Shown here: in pieces, positions 8,511 to 15,768 of the stretch
Numbering within the stretch: the stretch's first letter is position 1
Layout: every line of letters starts with the position of its first letter
Translations under genes and position numbers: made by a program
Origin: DASPWW01 sp963841715
GTDB taxonomy: Bacteria; Actinomycetota; Thermoleophilia; Solirubrobacterales; 70-9
Reading direction: 5' to 3'
Length of the DNA stretch: 64,000 nt
NCBI GenBank assembly: GCA_963841715.1
Contig: CAWJDP010000005.1
Coordinates: 62,001 to 126,000, forward strand
The notes under the pieces: generated by a model
Told to the model about the DNA's origin: nothing
The model's database searches: none
What the model saw: only the letters and a program-made list of their open reading frames with translations

Positions 8511-9491
8511 TTAGCGGGGGCGAACCGAGAACCGCTGCTCGCCGACGCGCTCGACCGCGGTCCCGAGCGCCGCGCACGCCCGCTCGAGCCGCGCCGCGAT
8601 CCACTCCGCGTCGTCGCCCGTTGCGAGCTGGGTGCGGCAGAAGTCGAGGTGGAGGCCGACCATCTCCAGCGCGGCCTCTTCCCCTCCAGGCCGCCACAGC
8701 GCCATCAGCCCGAGATCGTTGCGGCGCTCGGCGTCGATCGCGTAGTCGTCGAGAGCGTCGCCGAGATCGAAGCCGATCGGACCGCGGTCCCCCCAGCCGA
8801 CACCGTGGAACACGTGCGCGGAGTGGCCGGCGATGAGGTCGGCGCCGGCGTCCTCGAGCAGCCCCGCAGCGCGACGCTGCCACGGCGCGGGCTCGGTGGT
8901 CAGGTTCGGCCCCCAGTGCGGGAAGGCGATCACGTGGTCGGACTCGGCCCGCAGGCGGTCGAGCTCGGCGACGAGCCAGTCCGGCAGTCCGCGGGCGAGG
9001 TCGGCGTGGGCGATCCCGGGCTCGCGGTCGCCGGCCGCGAACTCCGCCGGGTGGTCGGCCACGGCGACGATTCCGATCCGCGAACCGCCGGCCTCGATCA
9101 CCGTGCCGCGGCGCGCCTCGGCCGCATCGTGGCCCGCGCCCGCCCGGGCAATCCCGGCCTCGTCGAGTAGGTCGAGCGTGTCGAGCAGCGCCTCGGTCTC
9201 GAAGTCGAGCGCGTGGTTGTTGGCGAGCCCGGCGGCGCAAACGCCGATCGCGTGCAGCGACTCGACGGCGACCGGCGGGGCGCGAAAGAAGAACGGCTTG
9301 CCGGGGATGCGCTCCGTCGGCTCCCCGCGCGCCGAGACGCAGCATTCGAGGTTCGCGATAACGGCGTCGCACTCGCGGGCCAGCTCTCGCACCCCCGGCG
9401 CCCACACGTCCTCGGGCCGGACCTCGCCGAGCGCCCCGGCGACGGCCCGTCCCAGCATCACATCGCCGAGCAGCCCGATCGTCGGCGCCAT
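8511..9491 (-). CDS. CapA/PgsA-family metallophosphatase-like protein
   Basis: 326 residues covering the CapA (poly-gamma-glutamate capsule) domain. GLLGDVMLGR at the N-terminus, DAVIANLECC, LANNHALDFE, VIAFPHWGPN and LIAGHSAHVFHGV supply the Asp, Asn, His and Glu ligands expected of this calcineurin-like fold. CapA homologues are used in capsule or D-Glu polymer synthesis, but many are of unknown role. No signal peptide is seen, so a cytoplasmic location is likely. The gene lies just upstream of the membrane protein on the same strand (14 bp gap) and may be co-transcribed with it. Confidence 0.88.
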   Translation of the reverse strand: MAPTIGLLGDVMLGRAVAGALGEVRPEDVWAPGVRELARECDAVIANLECCVSARGEPTERIPGKPFFFRAPPVAVESLHAIGVCAAGLANNHALDFETEALLDTLDLLDEAGIARAGAGHDAAEARRGTVIEAGGSRIGIVAVADHPAEFAAGDREPGIAHADLARGLPDWLVAELDRLRAESDHVIAFPHWGPNLTTEPAPWQRRAAGLLEDAGADLIAGHSAHVFHGVGWGDRGPIGFDLGDALDDYAIDAERRNDLGLMALWRPGGEEAALEMVGLHLDFCRTQLATGDDAEWIAARLERACAALGTAVERVGEQRFSVRPR

Positions 9492-9504
9492 CCGGCCGCG
9501 CCGC

Positions 9505-9846
9505 TCAGCAGGTCAGGTGGAGCGCCGCCGCCGTGCGCGCGGGGTCGAGCTGCCCGTAGCGGCGGACGGCGTCCGCGGTCGGCAGCGCCTCCATCGTCAC
9601 GCCGCGCTCGCGCAGCGCGACAACGACCGAGGGATGCGGGTGCAGCCTGCCGTTCGCCCCGCAGCCGACGATCAGCCGCTCCGGGAGCTCGTCGACGACG
9701 TCGTCGAGGTCCTCGATCACGAGCGAGTGCCCGTCGCGGCGCCACCAGTCCCCGACGACGCGCTCGGGGAGGACGATCACGTCACGCGAGTGCTCCTCGC
9801 CGTCGACCTTGACGTGCCCGAAGCCGTAGTCGTCGATCCGCGTCAT
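9505..9846 (-). CDS. Mth938-like domain protein (DUF498)
   Basis: 113 residues starting at ATG 9846. The fold is recognised from YGFGHVKVDGEEHSRDVIV, ELPERLIVGCGANGRLHPHP and MEALPTADAVRRYGQL, which match the small Mth938/NDUFAF3-like family of unknown biochemical function. The start codon overlaps the stop of the GGDEF-EAL gene as ATGA, so the two are probably translationally coupled. Confidence 0.87.
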   Translation of the reverse strand: MTRIDDYGFGHVKVDGEEHSRDVIVLPERVVGDWWRRDGHSLVIEDLDDVVDELPERLIVGCGANGRLHPHPSVVVALRERGVTMEALPTADAVRRYGQLDPARTAAALHLTC

Positions 9847-11657
9847 GGGCTCAGGGTAGACCCGGCGGCGAGCATGGCGCCGACCTCGCGTGCCTCGAGC
9901 GCGGGCGAGAACTGGTGCCCCTGGCCGAGCTCGCACCCGAGCGCCAGCAGCGCCTCAACCTGGCGCTCGCACTCAACGCCCTCGGCGATCACCCGCAGCT
10001 CGAAGATCTCGGCGAGGTCGATCATCGCCCGCACGATCGGTGGATCCTTCCCGGGCTCGAGGTCGGTGACGAAGACCTGAGCGATCTTGAGGAAGTCGAG
10101 CGGGAACCGGCTCAGGTACTCGAGCGACGAGTAGCCGGTCCCGAAGTCGTCCATCGCGAGGCGCACGCCCGTGCCGCGGATCGCGTTCAAGGCCGCGATG
10201 CTCGCTGCGGCATCGGCGGTGAGGTCGGTCTCGGTGATCTCGAGCACGAGCGCCTCAGGGTCGAGCGAGGCACCCGCGAGCGCGTCGGAGACCTCGCCCG
10301 CAAGATCGCGCGCCGTGAGCTGCCCCGCCGAGAGGTTGACGGTGATCTCGAGCTCCTCGCGCCCCGGGCTCGACCGCCACTCCGCAGCGTGCCGGCAGGC
10401 CTCACCGAGCACCCACTCGCCGAGCCGGCCGATCTGGCCGCTCTGCTCGGCCAGCGGGACGAACTCGTCAGGGAGCACGAGGCCGCGGCTCGGGTGCCGC
10501 CAGCGCACGAGCGCCTCGAGCCCCACGATCTCGCGGCTGCGCATGTTCACGATCGGCTGGTAGTGGAGGACGAGCTCATCGCGCTCGAGCGCCCGCTGGA
10601 GGTCGAGGCCGAGCTCCATGCGGTCGACGGCGGCGGCGCGCATCTCGGGCTTGAAGACCTCGTAGCCGCCGCCCTGTGCCTTGGCACCGGACATCGCGAC
10701 ATCGGCGTCGCGCAGCATCGTGCCCGCGTCGTCGCGTCCGGCGACGACGCCGACGCTCGCGGCGACGAAGACCTCGCGGCCGTGGAGCTCGAACGGGTCC
10801 TCGAACGCCGCGAGCACCCGCCGCGCCGCCCGCCCGGCCTCCTCGGCGCTCTCAAGCTCTTCGATCAGGACCCCGAACTCGTCCCCGCCGAGCCGCGCGA
10901 TCGTGTCGGCGGGCCGCAACCGCCCGGCGAGCCGGTCGCCGACCGCGCCGAGCAGCGAGTCCCCCGCGCCGTGCCCGAGGCTGTCATTGACGGTCTTGAA
11001 GCCGTCGATGTCGACGAACAGCACCGCGAGCTGACCGCCGGCTCGCTCGGCCCGCGCACGCGCGTGGTCAACGCGGTCGAGAAACAGTGCCCGGTTCGCG
11101 AGCCCGGTGACGGGATCGTGGAAGGCCTCGTAGGCGAGGTCCTCGCTCGCCTTCGCATCGTTCAGCGCCAGCCCGGCCTGGTCGGCCAGCGACAGCAGCA
11201 CGAGCTCCTCGCGCGAGTCGTACTCGCGGCCGCCGCTCCGCGAGCCGACCGCGAGGCTGCCGACTGCCGACCCGTGCTCATATACCGGGCAGAGCAGGGC
11301 CGCGGTCAGATCCTCGGCTGCGAGGTCGGCAACGGCCTCGCGGGCCTCGGCGCCGCGCACAAAGACCAGCTCGCGACGGCGGAGGGCGCGGCCCCCGAGC
11401 CCGTCGGCGGCGCGGGCACGGCGGTGCGCGCTCAGCAGCTCCTCCGACGCCCCCGCGGTTGCAACGAGCGTGGTGCGGCGATTGTCATCGCGATCCGCCA
11501 TCCGCAGCGCGGCGACGTCGTCGCCTAGCAGGTTGCGGGCAGCGACGACGACCTCCTCGAGGACCTCGTGCAGCGGCGCGCGGTCGACGAGCAGGCGCTG
11601 GATGCGCATCATCCGCGCCAGGAACTCAGCCAGCTGCCGGTTCGACCAGCTCTCCAA
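9843..11657 (-). CDS. GAF-GGDEF-EAL cyclic-di-GMP turnover protein
   Basis: About 604 residues if TTG 11657 is the start. That start is chosen because GGGGGAA lies 8 nt upstream; the frame stays open to GTG 11729 through a hexamer repeat encoding an unlikely His/Cys run. Order: GAF-like sensor (about 20-165), GGDEF domain with intact RLGGDEFGVL (about 175-330), and EAL domain with LEALVRWRHP, ITVNLSAGQL, DDFGTGYSSLEYL and VIAEGVE (about 350-600). Both active sites look complete, so it could make and break c-di-GMP, with GAF choosing the direction. It lies between stress-regulatory genes and a Mth938 gene. The 5' region carries a leader ORF and terminator that suggest attenuation. Confidence 0.93.
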   Translation of the reverse strand: MESWSNRQLAEFLARMMRIQRLLVDRAPLHEVLEEVVVAARNLLGDDVAALRMADRDDNRRTTLVATAGASEELLSAHRRARAADGLGGRALRRRELVFVRGAEAREAVADLAAEDLTAALLCPVYEHGSAVGSLAVGSRSGGREYDSREELVLLSLADQAGLALNDAKASEDLAYEAFHDPVTGLANRALFLDRVDHARARAERAGGQLAVLFVDIDGFKTVNDSLGHGAGDSLLGAVGDRLAGRLRPADTIARLGGDEFGVLIEELESAEEAGRAARRVLAAFEDPFELHGREVFVAASVGVVAGRDDAGTMLRDADVAMSGAKAQGGGYEVFKPEMRAAAVDRMELGLDLQRALERDELVLHYQPIVNMRSREIVGLEALVRWRHPSRGLVLPDEFVPLAEQSGQIGRLGEWVLGEACRHAAEWRSSPGREELEITVNLSAGQLTARDLAGEVSDALAGASLDPEALVLEITETDLTADAAASIAALNAIRGTGVRLAMDDFGTGYSSLEYLSRFPLDFLKIAQVFVTDLEPGKDPPIVRAMIDLAEIFELRVIAEGVECERQVEALLALGCELGQGHQFSPALEAREVGAMLAAGSTLSP

Positions 11658-11670
11658 ATCCGGGTTCCCC

Positions 11671-11700
11671 CAATGACAATGACGATGACAATGGCAATGG
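11671..11700 (-). repeat. Five tandem hexamers (CAATGA/CGATGA/CAATGG)
   Basis: Plus strand reads caatga, caatga, cgatga, caatgg, caatgg in direct succession. It lies between the terminator hairpin and the probable start of the GGDEF-EAL gene, overlapping its Shine-Dalgarno by one base. Slippage would change the leader length without altering any frame. Confidence 0.85.
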
Positions 11701-11730
11701 GGCCGCGCTCCGAAGCCCAGTCTATGCACG

Positions 11731-11771
11731 AAAAAGCGGCGGGCCCAGGGGACGACCTCCGGGCCCGCCGC
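11731..11771 (-). terminator. Rho-independent terminator (attenuator candidate) before the GGDEF-EAL gene
   Basis: On the minus strand a perfect 11-bp GC stem (GCGGCGGGCCC, arms 11771-11761 and 11746-11736) with a 14-nt loop is followed by TTTTT (11735-11731). It is placed between a small translated-looking leader and the GGDEF-EAL gene. No other minus-strand gene ends here, so it most likely stops a leader transcript. Confidence 0.75.
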
Positions 11772-11801
11772 GGGTACAGGGGGGAGCGGGGTTTGCTCCT
11801 C

Positions 11802-11837
11802 TCAGGGTCTACCCCGAGGTCGCGGAGCTCTAAACAC
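11802..11837 (-). CDS. Possible 11-residue leader peptide
   Basis: GTG 11837 is preceded by AAGGAG at 6-nt spacing and opens a frame VFRAPRPRGRP ending in TGA 11804-11802. The peptide is Arg/Pro rich, as in stalling leaders. A small alternative hairpin (GGAGC...GCTCC) and then the strong terminator at 11731-11771 follow. Because so short an ORF can occur by chance, the main evidence is the strong ribosome-binding site and the order leader, hairpin, terminator, gene. Confidence 0.4.
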   Translation of the reverse strand: MFRAPRPRGRP

Positions 11838-11912
11838 GCAAAACTCCTTCCAAGCGGAGATCGTGCCTCGAGGCAGGTTTCGGGGAGGCCGCGGCGCGGG
11901 TATGTTCTACGC

Positions 11913-12278
11913 GTGGGGCCAGGGGAAATTGGCCTAGATGACGTCGAACCCGGGGTGGCTCTCATCACCTTCACCGGCGAGCACGATTTGCACACCGCCC
12001 CGGCGCTGCGCGAGCGCCTCACCGACGCGCTCGACCGCGGGACTGGGGTCGTGGTCGACCTCTCGGGGGCCGCGTTCATCGACTCCTCGATCCTCGGAGC
12101 GGTGATGGACGCGCGGAGGAACGCCGAGGGGCGCGGGCTCGGCTTCGCGGTCAGCGTCTCGAACGGCGCCCGCCCCGTCGAGCGCGTGCTCGACGTGACC
12201 GGGCTGCGCTCGACGCTGCCGGTGCACGCCTCACGCGAGGACGCGATCGCCGCCGCGCTGAAGGCCGAGCCCGCTTGA
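11913..12278 (+). CDS. STAS-domain anti-sigma factor antagonist (RsbV/SpoIIAA type)
   Basis: 121 residues from GTG 11913 (the exact start is uncertain because no strong Shine-Dalgarno is visible). The STAS fold is shown by ITFTGEHDLHTAPALRERL and the phosphorylation-site segment VVVDLSGAAFIDSSILGAV; one of the two serines is the expected target of the partner kinase. In partner switching the unphosphorylated antagonist binds the RsbW-type kinase and frees a sigma factor. The stop overlaps the kinase start as TTGA, so the pair is co-translated, and a SigB/F-type sigma gene lies convergent just downstream. Confidence 0.9.
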   Translation: MGPGEIGLDDVEPGVALITFTGEHDLHTAPALRERLTDALDRGTGVVVDLSGAAFIDSSILGAVMDARRNAEGRGLGFAVSVSNGARPVERVLDVTGLRSTLPVHASREDAIAAALKAEPA

Positions 12279-13120
12279 CTCCGATCGGGCTCAAGCTCGT
12301 CGTCCCGGCGAAGCCCGAGAACCTCGCCGTGATCCGGCAGGCGGTCGCCGGCCTCGCCGAGGCGGTCGGGTTCGACGACGCGGCGATCTCGGACATCAAG
12401 ACGATCGTGACCGAGGCGGGGATGAACGCCGTCGTCCACGCCTACGCCGAGGGTGAGGGTCCGCTCGAGGTCACCGCCGAGCCCGTGGACGACGGACTCG
12501 AGATCGCGGTTCGCGACCGCGGCGAGGGCTTCCAGCCACGCCCCGCGGACCCCGACTCTCCGGGACTGCGCCTCGGTCTGCCGCTGATCGCCGCGCTCTC
12601 GGACGGGTTCCAGATCCACGGCGCGCGAGGGAAGGGGACCGAGATCAGGATGCGGGTCAACCTCGAGCACCCTCGCGAGGAGGACATCGCGGCCGACCTC
12701 ACCGAGCCCGCCGCGGGAACAGTGATGTCGATCGCCGCCGGCCATCTCGTCCGGCCGGTGCTCGCGCGCGTGATCAGCGCGCTCGCCGCACGGGCCGACT
12801 TCTCGATCGACCGCCTCTCGGACACGGTGCTGATTGGCGACGCCGTCTCGGCACACAACCCGGCCGACTTCCGCGACGGCGCGGTCGGGATCGAGATCCT
12901 CGACGCAGACGGACGGCTCCAGGTTCAGGTCGGCCCACTCGTCTCGGGGGGCTCGGAGCGGCTGATCGAGGAGCTCGATGTGCCGGGCGGCGGCTCGCTG
13001 CGCAACCTCGCCAGCGACGTCTCGGTTGAGCACCGCGACGCAAACGGGGGCGGCGAGCCAGCCGCGGGTCCCGGCGAGTTCCTCGTGCTCGAGATCGAGC
13101 GCGACCACCGCCGCGGCTGA
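12275..13120 (+). CDS. RsbW-like anti-sigma kinase with an additional C-terminal ATPase-like domain
   Basis: 281 residues, start TTG 12275 overlapping the STAS stop. Residues about 1-130 are a GHKL/HATPase fold with N box (VTEAGMNAVVHAY), G1-like DRGEGF, and LRLGLPLIAALSD. Usual RsbW/SpoIIAB proteins end near 140-150 residues. Here another 140 follow, with AARADFSIDRLSDTVLIGDA, LQVQVGPLVSGGSERLIEEL and FLVLEIERD. These look like a second, degenerate copy of the same fold without the glycine motifs. Expected role: bind and inhibit the sigma factor and phosphorylate the STAS protein. The extra domain could act as a pseudo-kinase half; that is inference. Confidence 0.87.
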   Translation: MTPIGLKLVVPAKPENLAVIRQAVAGLAEAVGFDDAAISDIKTIVTEAGMNAVVHAYAEGEGPLEVTAEPVDDGLEIAVRDRGEGFQPRPADPDSPGLRLGLPLIAALSDGFQIHGARGKGTEIRMRVNLEHPREEDIAADLTEPAAGTVMSIAAGHLVRPVLARVISALAARADFSIDRLSDTVLIGDAVSAHNPADFRDGAVGIEILDADGRLQVQVGPLVSGGSERLIEELDVPGGGSLRNLASDVSVEHRDANGGGEPAAGPGEFLVLEIERDHRRG

Positions 13121-13130
13121 GCGGCCAGAG

Positions 13131-13928
13131 CTAGTCCTCGGGCTCGTCGACGTCACCGCGCAGCCGCTCGAGCGCGGAGCGGAGGATGCGCGAGACGTGC
13201 ATCTGCGAGACGCCGACGCGCTCGGCGATCTCGGTCTGGGTCATGTCCTCGACGAAGCGCAGGTGGAGGACCATGCGGTCGCGCTCCGAGAGGCTGGCGA
13301 GCGCCTCCTCGATCGCCGCCCCGTACTCGACCGTCTCGTAGCCGGGGTCCTCGCTTCCGAGCCGGTCGGCCATCGCGATCCCCTCGCCCTCCTCCATTCC
13401 CTGCTGGGCGTCGAGCGACATCGCGTGGTGGGCCTGCGCACCCTCCATCGCCTCGAGCACGCTCTCGGGGTCGAGATCGAGCCGCTCGGCGATCTCGTTC
13501 ACGGACGGTGCGCGGCCAAGCCGCGAGGGCAGCTCGGTGGCGGCGCGCTCAACCTTTGCGATCCGCTCCTGGAGGTCGCGGGGGACCCGGACCGACCAGC
13601 CGCGGTCGCGGAAGTGGCGCTTGAGCTCGCCGAGGATCGTCGGCACGGCATAGCTCGAGAACGCGACCCCGCGTTCGGGATCGAATCGGTCGAGCGCCTT
13701 GACGAGCCCGAGGCTCGCGACCTGCACGAGGTCCTCAAGCGGCTCGCGGTCGCCTCGATAGCGCGAGGCGAGGCGGCGGGCCAGTGGCATGAACCGCTGC
13801 GTCAGCTCCTCGCGCGCGCGCGAGTCGCGGTCGCGGCTGTAGCGGACGAGCAGGGCGCCCTCGTCGGCGAGCTGCTCGCTCGCACCAGGGCTCGGCGATT
13901 GATCCGTTGTCAGGTCGGGGTCGGGCAT
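13131..13928 (-). CDS. SigB/SigF-type (group 3) sigma factor
   Basis: 265 residues from ATG 13928; an upstream extension to 14003 is not supported. Region 2 contains PLARRLASRYRGDREPLEDL and GLVKALDRFDPERGVAFSSY. Region 3 contains GRAPSVNEIAERLDL. Region 4 contains LSERDRMVLHLRFVEDMTQ and GVSQMHVSRILRSALERLR. This set, including the SYAVPTILGELKRHFRD signature, is typical of SigB/SigF/WhiG-like factors controlled by partner switching. It is convergent with the STAS-kinase pair, only 10 bp between stops. The cognate kinase is presumably the neighbour at 12275. Confidence 0.93.
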   Translation of the reverse strand: MPDPDLTTDQSPSPGASEQLADEGALLVRYSRDRDSRAREELTQRFMPLARRLASRYRGDREPLEDLVQVASLGLVKALDRFDPERGVAFSSYAVPTILGELKRHFRDRGWSVRVPRDLQERIAKVERAATELPSRLGRAPSVNEIAERLDLDPESVLEAMEGAQAHHAMSLDAQQGMEEGEGIAMADRLGSEDPGYETVEYGAAIEEALASLSERDRMVLHLRFVEDMTQTEIAERVGVSQMHVSRILRSALERLRGDVDEPED

Positions 13929-14094
13929 GGCACCGTGCGTGGACGCAGGCTTGTGCGGACCCTGACGCCGTGCGCACAGCCCGCCACCAGCCGCAAGCAG
14001 CACGCGTCGCCCCCGACGCGTCCGCGAATCTCTCGACCTCAGGCTACGCTACTCGCCCCATGCGGAGGCAAGCTGTACGGATTGGAGGATCGAG

Positions 14095-14265
14095 ATGGGC
14101 TTGATGGACCAGTTCAAGGACGCCGCCAAGAAGGCGGACGAGGCGGTCAAGAAGGGCGCCAAGCAGGCCGAGGACGCGATCAACAAGAAGCAGAACAAGG
14201 ACAAGCCCGGCGACGACACCGAGGCGAAGGCCGACGAGGGCGCCGGCCAGCAGGGCGGCTCCTGA
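14095..14265 (+). CDS. Small Lys/Ala/Glu-rich helical protein, possible MT0933-type antitoxin-like
   Basis: A 56-residue ORF starting at ATG 14095 with GGAGG 7 nt upstream. The sequence MGLMDQFKDAAKKADEAVKK followed by a charged helix and an acidic, Gly/Gln-rich tail resembles small actinobacterial proteins annotated as MT0933-family antitoxins (MGxxDKxKxKA...). Composition is also like CsbD/phasin-type stress peptides. No toxin-like partner is next to it. Expression is plausible because the ribosome-binding site is strong and a hairpin follows at 14281. Confidence 0.65.
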   Translation: MGLMDQFKDAAKKADEAVKKGAKQAEDAINKKQNKDKPGDDTEAKADEGAGQQGGS

Positions 14266-14280
14266 GCGACGCTTGAACGC

Positions 14281-14304
14281 GGGCGCTGCCTGATAGCGGC
14301 GCCC
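14281..14304. terminator. Hairpin between convergent genes
   Basis: GGGCGC (14281-14286) pairs with GCGCCC (14299-14304) around a 12-nt loop, between the 56-residue gene and the convergent gene ending at 14321. There is no clear T-run, so it may act as a weak bidirectional terminator. Confidence 0.4.
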
Positions 14305-14320
14305 GATGAGGACGCGCCGC

Positions 14321-14776
14321 CTAGCCTCGCTCGCGGACGAAGTCGACGAAGGCGTCGGCGTCCTTGCGGTTCCCGAGCACGACCTTGAGCGTGAGATCGT
14401 CGCCGATGTGAATCCGCTTTCCGTCCCGCGTGACCTCGATCGTGCCGAGCGCGTATTTCTGGGCCGACGATGTGTCGAGCGGGACAAGGTCGCCCGTTGC
14501 GGCGACGTTCGCCGCCGCGCCGATGCCGCGCTGCATCTTCCCCGTCTGCCCGAATACGTACAGGTTGCGATCGCTCGCCATCGCGGCGAAGAGGTCGTAC
14601 TGCGAGGAGAAGGGAAGCTCCTTCGGCTCACCCCCGGCCCGCCGGCGCTTGACCTCGTCGACCAGCGCATCGCGATCCTTGACCGCCGGGGCGAGGAAGA
14701 CAGCCTTGATCTCCTCACCGGGCTCGAGCGCCTTCTCGGCGCTCCTGATCGCGGACCGCTTGCCCATCTCGGTCAT
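14321..14776 (-). CDS. Conserved hypothetical protein, PH-like fold suspected
   Basis: 151 residues (start ATG 14776, or ATG 14767 for MGKRSAI). I do not recognise a family with confidence. The arrangement is a short helical N-terminus (AIRSAEKALEPGEEIKAVFL), a central beta-rich part (YDLFAAMASDRNLYVFGQTG, ALGTIEVTRDGKRIHIGDD) and a final helix (RKDADAFVDFVRERG). It recalls small bacterial pleckstrin-like proteins that describe how a value is displayed as a membrane-free soluble domain. No signal peptide or membrane segment is visible. Its ATG overlaps the divergent glycerate kinase ATG inside one CATG. Confidence 0.6.
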   Translation of the reverse strand: MTEMGKRSAIRSAEKALEPGEEIKAVFLAPAVKDRDALVDEVKRRRAGGEPKELPFSSQYDLFAAMASDRNLYVFGQTGKMQRGIGAAANVAATGDLVPLDTSSAQKYALGTIEVTRDGKRIHIGDDLTLKVVLGNRKDADAFVDFVRERG

Positions 14777-15768
14777 GGCCGCATCTAATCACGGCTCCTA
14801 TCTGGTTGCGCCCGACTCGTTCAAGGGGACGTTGACGGCCGCGGAGGTCGCCGAGGCGCTCGCGCACGGCCTGCGCGAGGAAGGGGCGAGCGCCGATCTG
14901 TGCCCGCTTGCCGACGGCGGTGAGGGGACGATGGACGTTCTCGATCGCGGCGCGGGGCGGCGAGCGCGTGGCGGTGCGGGTCAACGATCCGATCGGGCGC
15001 GAGATCGAGGCGAGCTTCGGCCTCCTCAACGACGCGACCGCGGTCGTCGAGGTCGCGCAGGCCTCGGGACTGCCGCTCGTCGCGGCGCGCGATCGCGATC
15101 CGCTCGGGGCGACGACGACCGGGTCGGGCGAGCTGATCGTCGCGGCGGTGGCGGCCGGAGCGCGCAGCGTTCTCGTCGCCGCGGGCGGGAGCGCGACCAC
15201 CGACGGCGGAGCCGGCGCGATCGAGGCGATCCTCGCCGCAGGCGGCACCCGCGGAACGCCGATGGAGATCCTCTGCGATGTCACGACCCCGTTCGAGGAC
15301 GCCGCTCGCGTGTTCGCGCCCCAGAAGGGGGCGAGCGCCGGGGAGGTAGTGGTGCTCACGGCGCGGCTGAACGCGCTCGCCGAGCTTCTGCCCCGCGATC
15401 CCCGCGGCCTCCCCGGGTCCGGCTGCGCGGGAGGCCTCTCGGGGGGGTTGTGGGCCGCGTTCGGCGCGAGCCTGCGACCCGGCGCCGACTACGTGCTCGA
15501 AACGGCCGGCTTCGCTTCCCGCGCCGCCGCCGCCGGCGCCGTGATCAGCGGCGAGGGCAGGATCGACGAGCAGAGCTTCGCCGGAAAGGTCCTTGGCGCG
15601 GTCGCCGGCGCGTGCCGCGAGCTCGGCCAACCGCTGCACGTCGTCGCCGGCCGCAACTCCCTCGACTCGGAGCGAGCCGAGGCCGCCGGCATCACGTCGA
15701 TCCGCGAGGCCGGCACCCCGGGGGAAATTGCCCGCACGGCGCGGGAGATCGTCCGAGCTACTTCTTGA
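14775..15768 (+). CDS. Glycerate 2-kinase family protein, frameshifted
   Basis: The N-terminus (SYLVAPDSFKGTLTAAEVAE, CPLADGGEGTMDVL) is in one frame. From about 14950 the protein continues in another (GGERVAVRVNDPIGREIEAS, LLNDATAVVEVAQASGLPLV, GATTTGSGELI, GGSATTDGGAGAIEAILAAG, FAGKVLGAV). Together these are the complete GlxK/GarK glycerate kinase, which phosphorylates glycerate with ATP. About 330 residues, slightly short for the family. The break lies in a GC-only run and the span is one base over (or two short of) a multiple of three. A sequencing error or recent mutation is likely. The 3' end overlaps the convergent secreted-protein gene by 11 bp. Confidence 0.78.

Noticed and set aside
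7372..9405. 677-codon minus-strand frame spanning the CapA and membrane genes
   Set aside because: Only the part from 8496 down to about 7660 belongs to a real protein; the rest is the wrong frame of CapA and of the frameshifted membrane gene.
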